Source of the DNA: Oligoflexia bacterium
GTDB taxonomy: Bacteria > Bdellovibrionota > UBA1018
Assembly (NCBI GenBank): GCA_903935335.1
Contig: CAIZRG010000021.1
Span: forward strand, 1 to 60,908
DNA length: 60,908 nucleotides
Reading direction: 5' to 3'
The number at the start of each line of letters is the position of its first letter. Positions within the stretch are counted from its first letter, which is position 1. The position numbers and the translations under genes were made by a program. The notes beneath the pieces are model-generated. The model made no database searches, was not told the DNA's origin, and saw only the letters and a list, made by a program, of their open reading frames with translations. Shown here one piece after another: positions 1-8,812 of the stretch.

Positions 1-98
1 TGCCCAGTTCCAGCTAGACTAATAGTCTCCAATAAAAAGATAATGAACCCTAGAGCTATTATAGAAAAAGATTTAACCTTACCTTTTTTATCAACCAT
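1..98 (-). CDS. Partial secreted protein, N-terminus only
   Basis: An open frame on the minus strand starts with ATG at 98 and runs off the left edge, so only about 32 residues are seen. The residues are a lysine-rich start (MVDKKGKVK), a hydrophobic stretch (about 11-24) and small residues (SLAG), which is the layout of a Sec signal peptide. No clear Shine-Dalgarno sequence precedes it. The product cannot be identified from this fragment. Its upstream region holds a Tn3-type terminal repeat beginning 46 bases away, so an insertion may have replaced its native promoter region. Confidence 0.45.
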   Translation of the reverse strand, partial: MVDKKGKVKSFSIIALGFIIFLLETISLAGTG

Positions 99-143
99 AT
101 TATTTAATAATATATCATAAGACTCGAAATTCAATTAGGATCT

Positions 144-176
144 GGGTCCTAAAAAGCCAATTGCCGGAAAAGGGCC
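144..176. repeat. Tn3-type terminal inverted repeat (left copy)
   Basis: Starts with GGG and contains AAGCCAATTG (154-163), one variable base, then CGGAAAAGGG (165-174). The same two 10-base blocks occur in inverted orientation at 58444-58464. The outer GGG end points left and the remnant transposase C-terminus lies just inside, ending at 180. That is the usual arrangement at a Tn3-family end, where tnpA stops close to the repeat. The five bases outside are gatct. Confidence 0.65.
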
Positions 177-179
177 ATT

Positions 180-447
180 TTAGTGTAATAAATGGTGTGT
201 CATTTTCTGATGAACTCTCGGTTTGATATTTAATTTGTTTTGGAGTAGATAGGCCTTGCGTGCAGGATCAATTCTATAATCCCAAAAGCGATTGATGTGC
301 CCTGTGAGACACAGACTCACAACGCGGAAATGTCTTTGAATCAATCACAGTGCCTTCGTCATGAAGATCATTGATAACTTTTGTGACCGTTTGGGCTGTG
401 TGAAAAATCACAAGATTTGCTAAGAGATTCGAAAAATATTCAATCTG
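180..447 (-). pseudogene. tnpA: Tn3-family transposase TnpA, C-terminal remnant
   Basis: Reading the minus strand from 447 gives QIEYFSNLLANLVIFH followed by TKVINDLHDEG, the pattern of the C-terminal region of Tn3-family transposases (N-x2-N-x-I/V-x-H/N ... L-x-x-EG). After one frameshift at roughly 320-335 the reading continues LTGHINRFWDYRID, which corresponds to the conserved Tn3 segment SPYxTxHIxRFGxY. The frame ends at 180-182, directly inside the terminal repeat. Sequence from 448 to about 600 may hold further, more decayed tnpA, but it carries stops and I could not align it. The element is dead: no N-terminal half, no resolvase, one frameshift. Family assignment rests on remembered motif patterns and on the adjacent repeat. 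Confidence 0.72.
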
Positions 448-769
448 CTAAAAACATTTAAGCATCAAAAGACAAGTCAGCGGAAATGTCTTGCTTGCAA
501 AAGTAATGTCATTTTGGGTCGGGATGAATGTATCTAGCAACTGCGTAGAGATTGAAACTCTAGGATAGACAGTATCAAAGAGCGCTGGCATGGATGATAG
601 TTTTTAACTCAGAGGACACCAAAAGCGTTCTTTTCATCTTCTAGAAACTTATTGACAATATGCGTTATTCAGTAAATTTTTTTAAATTCTGATCAGCTTA
701 AACAAAAGCAATCATAAAACCTACTTGATTTTGCATAATGACTGTTATAAAAGTTGTAGAACAGAAAAA
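448..769. other. Gene-free stretch upstream of the CysZ-like gene
   Basis: No convincing coding frame. The left part may be eroded transposase sequence. TTGACA at 652-657 is followed by AT-rich bases (TAAATT at 673-678, spacer 15), a weak candidate promoter for the gene at 770. Nothing else is recognised. Confidence 0.4.
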
Positions 770-1549
770 ATGATTTCTACTTCCACTTTGTATTCTATCA
801 TTGGTGCTTTTGTTTCTGGCCTACTTCTTCCCATTCGAGCTGCAGGCCTCATTTTTTCAAAACCTAAACTTCTATTCTGGTCAAGCTTGCCGATTACTAT
901 CACGATTGGACTTTACTGGATTTTAATCTCAAAAACTCACGCTTTTCTTTCAAGTTTACTTCACCCCTTCTTTGTTCAATTTGAAGGCAGGTTTCCATCC
1001 TACCTTGAAACAGGGACTTCCTGGCTAATTCATTTTTTTATATTACATTTGAGTGCTTTAACATTTTCTTTTGTAGCCTCTTTAGTGTCATGCCCTCTCA
1101 ATGACTTCCTGGCAGAACAAGCAGAAAAATACATTCTCCCTCTCGAAAAACAAGCTCCCAACTCGAAGTTTAAGCAAAGAATTTGGCTGATCTCCATGGA
1201 TATCTTAAGGTCTTTTTTTTCAGTAATCTTGAATCTATTAGCACTAGCCTTATCTTTGTTCCCAGGTATGAGTCTCATCACAGTTCCTTTAACCTTCTTT
1301 TTGATCAGCTTTCAGTTTTTAAGCTACCCTCAAATCAGGCGGCACCAAGGGATCACCCAAAGCCTTGAGTTCTTAAGACTACAGCTACCCATCTGTATGG
1401 GTTTCGGAGCCTGTATTGCTTTTTTATTTTCAATTCCCATCATCTCGCTCTTTACACTCCCCTTAGCTGTAGTAGGCGGGACTCTTTTTTATGCGCACTT
1501 TGAAGAGATCAAAATATCTGATACACAATCCAGTCCAAAAACTACTTGA
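770..1549 (+). CDS. CysZ/EI24-family membrane protein
   Basis: A 259-residue polytopic inner-membrane protein. Hydrophobic segments lie near residues 9-28, 34-53, 86-108, 150-190 and 210-240. The segment FVASLVSCPLNDFLAEQAE, a membrane span followed by a P-x-x-D and acidic helix, is typical of the CysZ/EI24 (former DUF540) family. Family members include sulfate permease CysZ and less defined relatives, but no cys genes are nearby, so sulfate transport is not implied. An upstream TTG at 725 would add 15 polar residues; ATG 770 puts the first membrane helix at the N-terminus. The downstream lipoprotein gene follows 67 bases later and may be co-transcribed. Confidence 0.7.
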   Translation: MISTSTLYSIIGAFVSGLLLPIRAAGLIFSKPKLLFWSSLPITITIGLYWILISKTHAFLSSLLHPFFVQFEGRFPSYLETGTSWLIHFFILHLSALTFSFVASLVSCPLNDFLAEQAEKYILPLEKQAPNSKFKQRIWLISMDILRSFFSVILNLLALALSLFPGMSLITVPLTFFLISFQFLSYPQIRRHQGITQSLEFLRLQLPICMGFGACIAFLFSIPIISLFTLPLAVVGGTLFYAHFEEIKISDTQSSPKTT

Positions 1550-1616
1550 AAAGAAACTCTACGCAGCGCAAAAATATTATTCAATTTTCATTAGATTTAA
1601 ACCGATCGTTTTTTAC

Positions 1617-2384
1617 ATGATGCTTAAAAAAAAGATCACTTTATTTTTATTTGGATTGAATCTTATTTTTCTTTCTGTGTTGCTCTTGGGATGTCAAACT
1701 GAAGAGCACTCTGACACTCTGTCAGGTTATTACGCATTAGAACCAAGCTATCTCACTTTTTTTTCAAGAGTTTTTCAAATAAATTCACCAGAGGATTTAT
1801 TGCCAGAAAATTTATTGATAGAAGAAAAAAAAGAACTTCCACTTTCATGGATTCCTCGAGAAATGAGCTTTTATCTCACAAATCCGGTTGCCTTCATCCT
1901 CCAAGACTTAGCTCAAGGAAAAGCGATCTTAACTCCAACGAATTTACTTTCAGCCAAAGATATCTCTTTTGTACCTATCTCTATCCACTCAAACGGGTCT
2001 CTTTCCTATCATAAATTTTTTTCTCCCGTTATTTACTGGAATGATCCATCATGCAATAAAATTTTAGAAATGACAGCAAAAGGATCCCTAATCCAATCAA
2101 AATATATAGTCTCTCCCCCTCAATTCGAAAACCCTCTTTTAGGCAAAATTCATCTCAATATCCAAATCATCACTCACCTTCATGGAAATTGTGAGTTGAG
2201 CCTAAAAAACCTGCTGAGCTGCTATGAAGACATCACTCAATGCGAAGAACAAACTACTGAACAAAGTGAAGCAGCTCAAAATAAAGCAATTGAAATCCTG
2301 GCTCCCCTTCTAGCAGCTCAAATTATAACTCCTAGTAAACTCATAAACCTTAGGTCTTATGGTTATGAAATTTTATATGAATAA
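1617..2384 (+). CDS. Predicted lipoprotein, function unknown
   Basis: A 255-residue protein beginning MMLKKK, then a hydrophobic core and LLLGC with the lipid-acceptor cysteine at residue 26, a standard lipobox. The mature part has no motif I recognise. It contains several cysteines (for example in DPSCNK, GNCEL, LLSCYED), which could form disulfides in the periplasm. The frame is open upstream to 1491 and overlaps the CysZ-like gene, but the signal peptide argues for ATG 1617. Residue +2 after the cysteine is glutamine, so outer-membrane sorting would be expected if Lol rules apply. Confidence 0.65.
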   Translation: MMLKKKITLFLFGLNLIFLSVLLLGCQTEEHSDTLSGYYALEPSYLTFFSRVFQINSPEDLLPENLLIEEKKELPLSWIPREMSFYLTNPVAFILQDLAQGKAILTPTNLLSAKDISFVPISIHSNGSLSYHKFFSPVIYWNDPSCNKILEMTAKGSLIQSKYIVSPPQFENPLLGKIHLNIQIITHLHGNCELSLKNLLSCYEDITQCEEQTTEQSEAAQNKAIEILAPLLAAQIITPSKLINLRSYGYEILYE

Positions 2385-2401
2385 AATAATAAGAATATTT
2401 A

Positions 2402-2442
2402 TTAAAAAACAGTGGCTTCATGGCTGCGAAAAAAGCCGCTGT
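2402..2442 (-). terminator. Intrinsic terminator for the minus-strand gene at 2448
   Basis: ACAGTGGCTT (2409-2418) pairs with AAGCCGCTGT (2433-2442), ten pairs with one G-U. On the minus strand the hairpin is followed by a run of T (2403-2408 read in reverse). It sits between two convergent genes. On the plus strand no T run follows, so it probably acts mainly on the minus strand. Confidence 0.6.
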
Positions 2443-2447
2443 AAGAT

Positions 2448-3329
2448 TTAATACGTAGAGCTCTCAGGATCAAAAGTTGGATCCATTTTTTTTAGACTTT
2501 TTTTCGAAACATCCAGTTGAATTACGTGGTCTGTGATATTTTTAGCTAACAAGATTTGTTCATAAATTTCTTTTATTTCGGAGTCCTCTTCTTGATCCCA
2601 ACGCTCTTTGATTATCCCATGAAGCGAAGGACACCCATCTAATAAGGGCATCAGGTTTTGGACTGTAATATACGAGCAAGATTTTCTGAGGCCTGATTGA
2701 AGATCTTTTTTGATTTGATCGAGAGTTTTTATAAGTCTTTGTTCTTCTGGGTTGGGCTCTAAACAAAAAGGAATACTTAAAGGAGGCGTTTGAGCTAAGG
2801 CTTTTTTATGAAACGCAATAGCATCTTTAAAAGTTTGGATAGTAATATCAGTGTCTCCATTGTGTGTAAAAGCAGCAATTAAAAAATAAAACTTTTTCAG
2901 AGTAGGATCTTGTTGATTCATCCAACGTTCTTTAATGATGGGAAAAAATTCGGGATACTTTCGAGCGAGATCTATCGCATCAAAGAAAATCTTTCCGAAC
3001 AGATTGGATTGAGGAGAGTGCCTGTAATCCTCTTCTATCTCATCAAATGTTTCATGAAAAGATCTTTGAGCCTTTGGACTCGGGTCTAAGCGTAATATTT
3101 GCCTGATTTCACAAGGAATTTTATCAATCAAGCAATTCCGATCCATCCCATACAAGGAGGTTTGAAATGAATCTTTCTGTGTTTGAATCAGGGTGTGTGC
3201 TAAAAAAATTGGCAAAGCTATTTTCCAGCACCCTTGAGCTGCTCTTTGAGTGGCTTTTACATGAAGTGCAAAAACACTCTGCTGAAAAATTAATAAACTG
3301 CACAGCAAAATTACTTTTTTTAAAACCAT
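2448..3329 (-). CDS. Secreted protein of unknown function
   Basis: A 293-residue protein with a clear Sec signal peptide (MVLKK, hydrophobic VILLCSLLIF, then SVFA-LH, cleavage near residue 21). The mature chain is helical and charged, with scattered cysteines (CWK, RNCLID, PCEI, PFCLE, KSCSY, DGCPS). Two stretches, FPIIKERWMNQQDPTLKKFY and LHGIIKERWDQEEDSEIKEIY, resemble each other and suggest an internal helical repeat of about 120 residues. I do not recognise the family. The gene is monocistronic, with its own terminator downstream. Confidence 0.6.
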   Translation of the reverse strand: MVLKKVILLCSLLIFQQSVFALHVKATQRAAQGCWKIALPIFLAHTLIQTQKDSFQTSLYGMDRNCLIDKIPCEIRQILRLDPSPKAQRSFHETFDEIEEDYRHSPQSNLFGKIFFDAIDLARKYPEFFPIIKERWMNQQDPTLKKFYFLIAAFTHNGDTDITIQTFKDAIAFHKKALAQTPPLSIPFCLEPNPEEQRLIKTLDQIKKDLQSGLRKSCSYITVQNLMPLLDGCPSLHGIIKERWDQEEDSEIKEIYEQILLAKNITDHVIQLDVSKKSLKKMDPTFDPESSTY

Positions 3330-3548
3330 AAATACCTTTATTCAATATTTGCGTCTCTTAAGAGAAAAAAGAAACATCATTTCAATGGATGGAAGAATCA
3401 ATACATCAGGTCCCTCATCAAAAACAAGTCGTCTATTTTATTTTTTTATAATGAAAGTCCATTTTCACAGCTCTATTAGAGGCCTGGATATCTATAGATT
3501 TCTTTGGGTTCCTTTTCTTCTTTCTTCATTCATGATAAGAACTGAATT

Positions 3549-4181
3549 ATGCGTTCTTCTCATCAAATTCTTTTAGCGACCCTCAATCCTCATAAATTTC
3601 AAGAATTTCAATCACTCATGGCTCAATTCCCTGAGATTGAACTCATCCGAGCTGATCGTTTGCTTCGAAATGCGGAGAACCTTGGGCATGCAGAACAGCA
3701 CTCCACCTACTTAGAAAATGCAATTGCCAAAGCAAGGCTTGCCAACAAAGCTGCTCACTACCCTTCTTTAGCTGATGACTCTGGACTTGAAGTCGAAGCC
3801 CTTGAAGGAAGACCGGGCATTCGAAGCCACCGATATGCTTCCCCTCAAGCTCAACTCTCACAGGATCAATCCAACTTAGAGCTGCTTCTTTCTGAAATGA
3901 AATCCACCTCCAATCGTTCTGCACGTTTCGTATGTGCACTTGCTCTCATCATTGAAGGGGTTTTGATTCATGCCACGGGAACTTTGGAAGGAGCCCTATT
4001 AGAAGCACCCCGAGGAACCCATGGGTTTGGATATGACCCGATCTTTGTCCCGAAAGACTCAACTTTAACTTTAGCAGAAATGACCTCAAATCAAAAAAAT
4101 GAAATCTCCCACCGATCTAAAGCCATTGAAGCTTTAATGAAACAGGTCAAAGCTTATGGAATTAACTTTGTAAAACCCTAG
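3549..4181 (+). CDS. rdgB: XTP/dITP pyrophosphatase RdgB (HAM1 family)
   Basis: A 210-residue cytosolic Ham1/RdgB enzyme that hydrolyses non-canonical purine triphosphates (dITP, XTP) to monophosphate and pyrophosphate, keeping hypoxanthine and xanthine out of DNA and RNA. Visible signatures: the N-terminal substrate motif TLNPHKFQEF (11-20), catalytic DDSGLEVEAL (76-85) with GRPGIRSHRYA, HGFGYDPIFVP, and SHRSKAI near the C-terminus. Length is normal for the family. The 219 bases upstream hold no gene. Downstream lies the exported methyltransferase, separated by a hairpin. Confidence 0.95.
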   Translation: MRSSHQILLATLNPHKFQEFQSLMAQFPEIELIRADRLLRNAENLGHAEQHSTYLENAIAKARLANKAAHYPSLADDSGLEVEALEGRPGIRSHRYASPQAQLSQDQSNLELLLSEMKSTSNRSARFVCALALIIEGVLIHATGTLEGALLEAPRGTHGFGYDPIFVPKDSTLTLAEMTSNQKNEISHRSKAIEALMKQVKAYGINFVKP

Positions 4182-4219
4182 TCTTAAGATGGGGATCTGA
4201 GCCCTACTCAATTCACAAA

Positions 4220-4255
4220 CCTAAGTTTTTTATGTTTAAAATTTAAAAAACTAGG
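4220..4255 (+). promoter_or_regulatory. Hairpin covering part of the ribosome-binding site of the next gene
   Basis: CCTA-A-GTTTTTTA (4220-4232) can pair with TAAAAAACTAGG (4244-4255), twelve pairs with one bulged A and an 11-base loop. The 3' arm includes the GG of the AGGAG Shine-Dalgarno sequence (4253-4257) for the start codon at 4266. No T run follows, so it does not look like a terminator. A fold that hides the ribosome-binding site is the simplest reading. Confidence 0.4.
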
Positions 4256-4265
4256 AGTATTCAAG

Positions 4266-5183
4266 ATGCTTATGAAACAAAATAGTCGATTTTTATCATT
4301 TCTAGTAGGTGTGTTCATTTTATTTAAAAGTGCAGCTAGCTATGCTGTTTTTGAATATAAATCATTTCAAGAGAACCATGCTTGGGGTGTGCAAGCAAGT
4401 CATTCGGCTTTAGGGCCGCTTTCAGATGGTCTTGAAATGCCTGAACCTAAACCAGGAGGCAATCTCGTCCAAGTTTTAAATACGGGAGGTGGAACGATGA
4501 CTATGCACATGAATTCTTTTGCTCAAGAACTCGTTGCACAGGCAAAGACTTTCAAAAAACCCATTGTGGAGATTGGGCCTGCATTTGGCGTAGCTACTAT
4601 CCCTCTTCTTGAAGCTTCTACTGTCCCTGTTATTGCCGATGATCGATCTGCTGAAAATCTTTTGGTTCTTAAAAACCGCACACCTGAGCAATATCGAGAC
4701 CGACTCTATCTCAATACAGCTCAGTTTCCTGAAGAAATAGACTTGGAACCCAATAGTGTCTCAGCTGTTTTAATTTGTAGAGTGTTTCATTTTTTAAAAG
4801 GTGATGTGATTGATCAAGGGCTTGAGAAGGTCTATAATTGGTTAGAAGACGGTGGATTACTCGTTGTAACCACTGCAAGTCCATTTCAGTCTACTGTTAT
4901 TCCATTTATGGATGATTATCAAAATAACAAGAGAAACCATCTCAGGTGGCCAGGCCATGACTATAATTATGGCAATAGGAGTCAGATGCCAAATATTGAT
5001 CCATTTTTACATGTCATGGAAATTGGAACATTAAGCAAAGCTATGGAAGAAGCCGGGTTTGAAATCGTAAAAGCTGAGTACCTAGATCAAGGTGAAGTAA
5101 TGCCTACACTCAAGCTTGACGGTCGCGAAACTACTGCAATCATCGCTCGAAAAGGAGGGAAATTATATTCCGAATCAAAATAA
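4266..5183 (+). CDS. Class I SAM-dependent methyltransferase with a signal peptide
   Basis: A 305-residue protein. Residues 1-27 form a typical Sec signal peptide: basic start, hydrophobic FLSFLVGVFILF, and SYA before the predicted cut. The rest is a Rossmann-fold methyltransferase: motif I VEIGPAFG (101-108), an acidic strand-2 end VIADDRS, and a post-II segment VSAVLICRVFHFLKG followed by LEDGGLLVVTTASP. The C-terminal part has an aromatic loop rich in N, R, W and Y that may bind substrate. SAM is normally cytosolic, so an exported enzyme is odd; it may work outside the cell, or the N-terminus may be a membrane anchor. AGGAG lies nine bases before ATG 4266. Substrate unknown. Confidence 0.75.
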   Translation: MLMKQNSRFLSFLVGVFILFKSAASYAVFEYKSFQENHAWGVQASHSALGPLSDGLEMPEPKPGGNLVQVLNTGGGTMTMHMNSFAQELVAQAKTFKKPIVEIGPAFGVATIPLLEASTVPVIADDRSAENLLVLKNRTPEQYRDRLYLNTAQFPEEIDLEPNSVSAVLICRVFHFLKGDVIDQGLEKVYNWLEDGGLLVVTTASPFQSTVIPFMDDYQNNKRNHLRWPGHDYNYGNRSQMPNIDPFLHVMEIGTLSKAMEEAGFEIVKAEYLDQGEVMPTLKLDGRETTAIIARKGGKLYSESK

Positions 5184-5396
5184 GGATCAGGAATGGTTTC
5201 GATTTTGCTTAAGAGATTCGTTATTTTTAAATTTTTATCAGAATTTTCAAGCACTGAATTATTCAATAAAAAATTAATATGTCTTAAACAGCTTATTTTG
5301 AATTTTGTTGTCCCAGGTAATAATAAAAAAATCATTAAGGAATTCTTCTGCCTGATTCGTATTCTTTGCATTCCTGAGTTAATGTGTATCGTCAAT

Positions 5397-6092
5397 TTAC
5401 AAAGCCTGCCAAATCGCACGGTAGTAAATCCACTTCAGGTACTCCATCAGAGTAACACGAACCCCATGGGGATCGGATCTCCACTCATGAGCCGCAAAGG
5501 GCTCTTGATAAACTGAAACAGTTTCAATTTCGATCAAATTTTCTTGAGCCTTTAGGACATGATCAAAAATAAATTGTGCCCGCTTCATGTGATAACTTGA
5601 AGTTAAAAGTAGGATTTTTTTCCATTGATGATTTTGTGCATAGCGAGCTAACCATCTCGCATTCGCATCCGTATTAGAACTTTCCCGCTCAATCACAACA
5701 TCCTCAGGCCGAACTTTTTGACTGATTTCTTTACGAATTTGTTTTGCTAACAAAGGCCAGCTCACTTGAGCTCCCATTCCAGAAAAGTAAAGAACTGGGA
5801 TTTTTTGAGCATCTAAACGACTCCTCTGAACAGCTTCCCAATACCGATACCAGAGATCACCTGCGGCTCCAATCCGTCCCCGACCTCCTCCCAAGCATAC
5901 AATGGCATCGATCTCGGGCAAATCGTCCTGAATCACTGTATCTTGGTAATCGTAAATATCACCCGCAAGTAAGGAAGCTAAAAGAGAAAAGCCAAAAGCT
6001 AACCCTCCTATAAATAAGACAAGATGCCATAGGTATTCACTTCTCCATTTTAAACCACGAGTCTTACGCATCAAAGCCTTAATAAGTATCAT
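5397..6092 (-). CDS. DUF218 (YdcF/SanA/ElyC-type) membrane-anchored protein
   Basis: A 231-residue protein with one N-terminal membrane helix (about 24-44) and a DUF218 domain. The domain shows [18 protein letters not shown], then VLYFSGMG, the ESSNTDANA segment and [16 protein letters not shown], all typical of the family. Relatives (SanA, ElyC, YdcF) act in envelope integrity or lipid-carrier metabolism, but the chemistry is not settled. A TTG at 6110 would add six residues; ATG 6092 is preferred. It diverges from rpmB, with the start codons 76 bases apart. Confidence 0.8.
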   Translation of the reverse strand: MILIKALMRKTRGLKWRSEYLWHLVLFIGGLAFGFSLLASLLAGDIYDYQDTVIQDDLPEIDAIVCLGGGRGRIGAAGDLWYRYWEAVQRSRLDAQKIPVLYFSGMGAQVSWPLLAKQIRKEISQKVRPEDVVIERESSNTDANARWLARYAQNHQWKKILLLTSSYHMKRAQFIFDHVLKAQENLIEIETVSVYQEPFAAHEWRSDPHGVRVTLMEYLKWIYYRAIWQAL

Positions 6093-6168
6093 GACTTTTC
6101 TCAGTTGCAAAAATCAAAGGATTCTTCTAAAGTCGATTCTTCGCTTTGAACTCAAGAAGGATGAAATT

Positions 6169-6399
6169 ATGGCACGCTTTTGTGATTACTGTGAAAAAGG
6201 ACCTACCACTGGCCATCTTGTCTCTCACTCAAACATTAAGACCAAAACTCGTTGGCTTCCTAATCTCAAACGCATGAAGACTGTGATCAACGGAACCACT
6301 CAAACTGTTCGAATCTGTACTCGCTGTATTCGTTCAGGTTGCATTGTTCGCGCTGTAAAACGAACCTACAAAGCTTCCTCGAGTTCTCAGTCCGCTTAA
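6169..6399 (+). CDS. rpmB: 50S ribosomal protein L28
   Basis: A 76-residue L28 beginning [20 protein letters not shown], with [13 protein letters not shown] and [10 protein letters not shown]. Cysteines 5, 8, 50 and 53 give the zinc-binding (C+) form of L28. AAGGA sits nine bases before ATG 6169, which decides the start over an in-frame ATG at 6091. The usual partner rpmG (L33) is not adjacent. The stop codon overlaps the stop of the convergent malic enzyme gene within a shared TTAA. Confidence 0.93.
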   Translation: MARFCDYCEKGPTTGHLVSHSNIKTKTRWLPNLKRMKTVINGTTQTVRICTRCIRSGCIVRAVKRTYKASSSSQSA

Positions 6400-8687
6400 A
6401 CAGTTTGGGTTTTCCCTTCGCGGCGTAAATGAATTTCCATAGCTGTAATGGCTGCCATGTTCACTACGTCGTTTACATCTGAATTTTGCTGAAGTACAAA
6501 AACTGGCTTGTTCATCCCCACCAAGATCGGACCAACAGCCTCCGCTACACCTGTCTGAGCAATCAGCTTATAAGCAATATTGCCTGACTGAAGATCTGGA
6601 AAAATCAAAACATTTGCATTCCCAGGAACTCGATTGAAAGGGAAACTCTCTTTTGAAATTTCAGGTCGAAGCGCTGTGTCTGCCTGCATCTCCCCATCCA
6701 CGATCAAGCCCGGAACTCGTCGCTTGACAATCTCAGTAGCCTCTCTGACGTTCACTGCTAAAGGATGAGAGTTGGATCCGAAATTTGAAAAGGATAACAT
6801 TGCCACTCGAGGTTCCTCGACCACAAAGCTTCTCGCCAGAGAGGCTGTTTGAATAGCAATATCAGCCAGTTCTTCTGCATTGGGCTGAATCGTTACCGTC
6901 GTATCTGCAAACCAAAGAACTCGCTTCTTAAAAATCATCATATAAATCCCAGCCAACCGAGATCCGGGCTTAGCCCCAATGATCTGAAGCGCTGGACGAA
7001 GTGTATCCGGATAACTCTGAGAAATTCCATTAAGAAGCCCATCTGCATGGCCCATCTCTACCATCATGGCCCCATAATAGTTGTTTTGCTTCATAAGCTG
7101 CTGAGCCATGGCTAGAGTTGCCCCTTTTCGCTTTCTCCGCTCAAAGAACTTCTCAGCATAAGCATTGAGATACTCGCTGCTTGAAGGACGAATGAGACGA
7201 ATCCCTTTAAAACTCTCTTCAAAACCAAGCTCTGAAATCCCTTCTTGAATCATCCGCTCATTGCCAATCAAAATAGGCTCAGCAATCCCCTCCTCCCGAA
7301 TGACTCGAGCCGCTTTTAAAATTTTTAGATTTTCTCCCTCTGGAAAAACGATAGTCGCCAGGTTTCCTCGGACATTTCCCGTTTTAACCCGATTTTTAAT
7401 CCCACGCATGACCGTATAAGTCGATCCTAACAAAGTCTCCAAAGTATCTCGGTACTGAGAAAGATCGAGCTTTTTCCGAGCAACCCCGGTCCGCATAGCT
7501 GCTTCTGCCACAGCTGAAGCCACCCACAACAAAGCTCGCCGATCAAATGGCTTTGGAATTAAATAATCTCTCCCAAACCGAAATTGCTGGCCCCCATAGG
7601 CTCTAGAGACACTCTCCGGAACATCTTCTTTAGCTAATTGAGCGAGTGCCTTCACTGCTGCCATCTTCATTTCTTCATTAATGGCAGTCGATAAAGTATC
7701 TAATGCACCCCGAAAAATAAAAGGAAAGCCTAAAACATTGTTCACCTGGTTTGGATAATCGGATCGACCTGTAGCCATAATTGCATCAGGACGTACCTTA
7801 AAGACTTCCTCGGGCAAAACCTCTGGATCCGGATTGGCCATAGCAAAGACAATGGGGTCCTTCGCCATTTTTTTGACCATCTCGGCTGTGATTCCCCCTT
7901 TGACGGAAACACCAATAAACGCATCCGCACCCTCAAGAGCCTGTGCGATAGTCCGCTTATCAGTTTCTACGGCAAAGCGCTCCTTATAAGGATTCATCCC
8001 TTCCTTGCGGCCCTTATAAATAATCCCCTTAGAGTCTGCCATCAGAATATTTTGAGGCTTAACCCCAAGATGAATATAAAGATTCGCACAAGCAATGGCT
8101 GCAGCTCCACCCCCACAAAAAACGACTCGAACTTGACGAATATCTTTATTAACAATTTCTAGTGCATTTAAAAAAGAAGCAGCACTAATCACTGCTGTAC
8201 CATGCTGATCATCATGAAAAACTGGAATTTTTAAACGTTTTTTCAGTTCTTCTTCAATATAAAAGCACTCGGGAGCTTTGATATCTTCTAAATTAATTCC
8301 TCCGAAAGTAGGCTCAAGCATCTCACACGCATGAATAATATCGTCCGGATTTTTTGCATTGAGTTCGATATCAAAAACATCGATATCTGCAAACTTCTTA
8401 AATAAGACCCCTTTACCTTCCATCACAGGCTTAGAAGCTGATGCTCCAATATCTCCCAACCCTAAAACGGCCGTCCCATTCGAAACAACAGCGACTAGGT
8501 TGCCCTTCGCAGTATATTCATAAACCAAGTCCTCTTTCTCAGCAATCATACGACAAGGTTCTGCAACACCTGGCGAATAAGCGAGAGACAGATCCTGCTG
8601 ACTCGAAACGGGTTTAGATGGAATGACTTCAATTTTGCCTTTTCTACCTCTGGAATGATATTCTAAGGCTTCTTCATAAATTTTCAT
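6396..8687 (-). CDS. maeB: NADP-dependent malic enzyme with phosphotransacetylase-like domain (MaeB)
   Basis: A 763-residue two-domain enzyme. The N-terminal half (about 1-430) is malic enzyme: SPGVAEPCR near the start, [16 protein letters not shown], the metal-site region [21 protein letters not shown], and the nucleotide-binding [13 protein letters not shown]. The C-terminal half (about 440-763) resembles phosphotransacetylase ([31 protein letters not shown]), which in MaeB is regulatory and binds acetyl-CoA. It decarboxylates malate to pyruvate while reducing NADP. Length is normal. It runs convergent to rpmB with no terminator between. Confidence 0.95.
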   Translation of the reverse strand: MKIYEEALEYHSRGRKGKIEVIPSKPVSSQQDLSLAYSPGVAEPCRMIAEKEDLVYEYTAKGNLVAVVSNGTAVLGLGDIGASASKPVMEGKGVLFKKFADIDVFDIELNAKNPDDIIHACEMLEPTFGGINLEDIKAPECFYIEEELKKRLKIPVFHDDQHGTAVISAASFLNALEIVNKDIRQVRVVFCGGGAAAIACANLYIHLGVKPQNILMADSKGIIYKGRKEGMNPYKERFAVETDKRTIAQALEGADAFIGVSVKGGITAEMVKKMAKDPIVFAMANPDPEVLPEEVFKVRPDAIMATGRSDYPNQVNNVLGFPFIFRGALDTLSTAINEEMKMAAVKALAQLAKEDVPESVSRAYGGQQFRFGRDYLIPKPFDRRALLWVASAVAEAAMRTGVARKKLDLSQYRDTLETLLGSTYTVMRGIKNRVKTGNVRGNLATIVFPEGENLKILKAARVIREEGIAEPILIGNERMIQEGISELGFEESFKGIRLIRPSSSEYLNAYAEKFFERRKRKGATLAMAQQLMKQNNYYGAMMVEMGHADGLLNGISQSYPDTLRPALQIIGAKPGSRLAGIYMMIFKKRVLWFADTTVTIQPNAEELADIAIQTASLARSFVVEEPRVAMLSFSNFGSNSHPLAVNVREATEIVKRRVPGLIVDGEMQADTALRPEISKESFPFNRVPGNANVLIFPDLQSGNIAYKLIAQTGVAEAVGPILVGMNKPVFVLQQNSDVNDVVNMAAITAMEIHLRREGKTQTV

Positions 8688-8812
8688 GCGCCTAACCTAT
8701 ACACCCCATTAGAACCCCAAAGCAAGTAGGGATTACCCAAGAAAAAGAAAGAAATCTTAACCCCCGAATGCCTCTAGCGCGAGTTTAAAAGCTATGGCAA
8801 TGTATTGAGAGT

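Noticed and set aside
652..678. TTGACA followed by an AT-rich sequence as a promoter
   Set aside because: The spacing is only 15 and the -10 box is weak; mentioned in the gene-free entry but not listed as a promoter.
3349..3576. Open frame of 75 codons upstream of rdgB
   Set aside because: It overlaps the start of rdgB in another frame, has no ribosome-binding site and no recognisable features.
5193..5516. Open frame between the exported methyltransferase and the DUF218 gene
   Set aside because: Half of it lies antisense over the DUF218 gene, and composition looks non-coding; no start signal. The 213-base gap shows nothing else.
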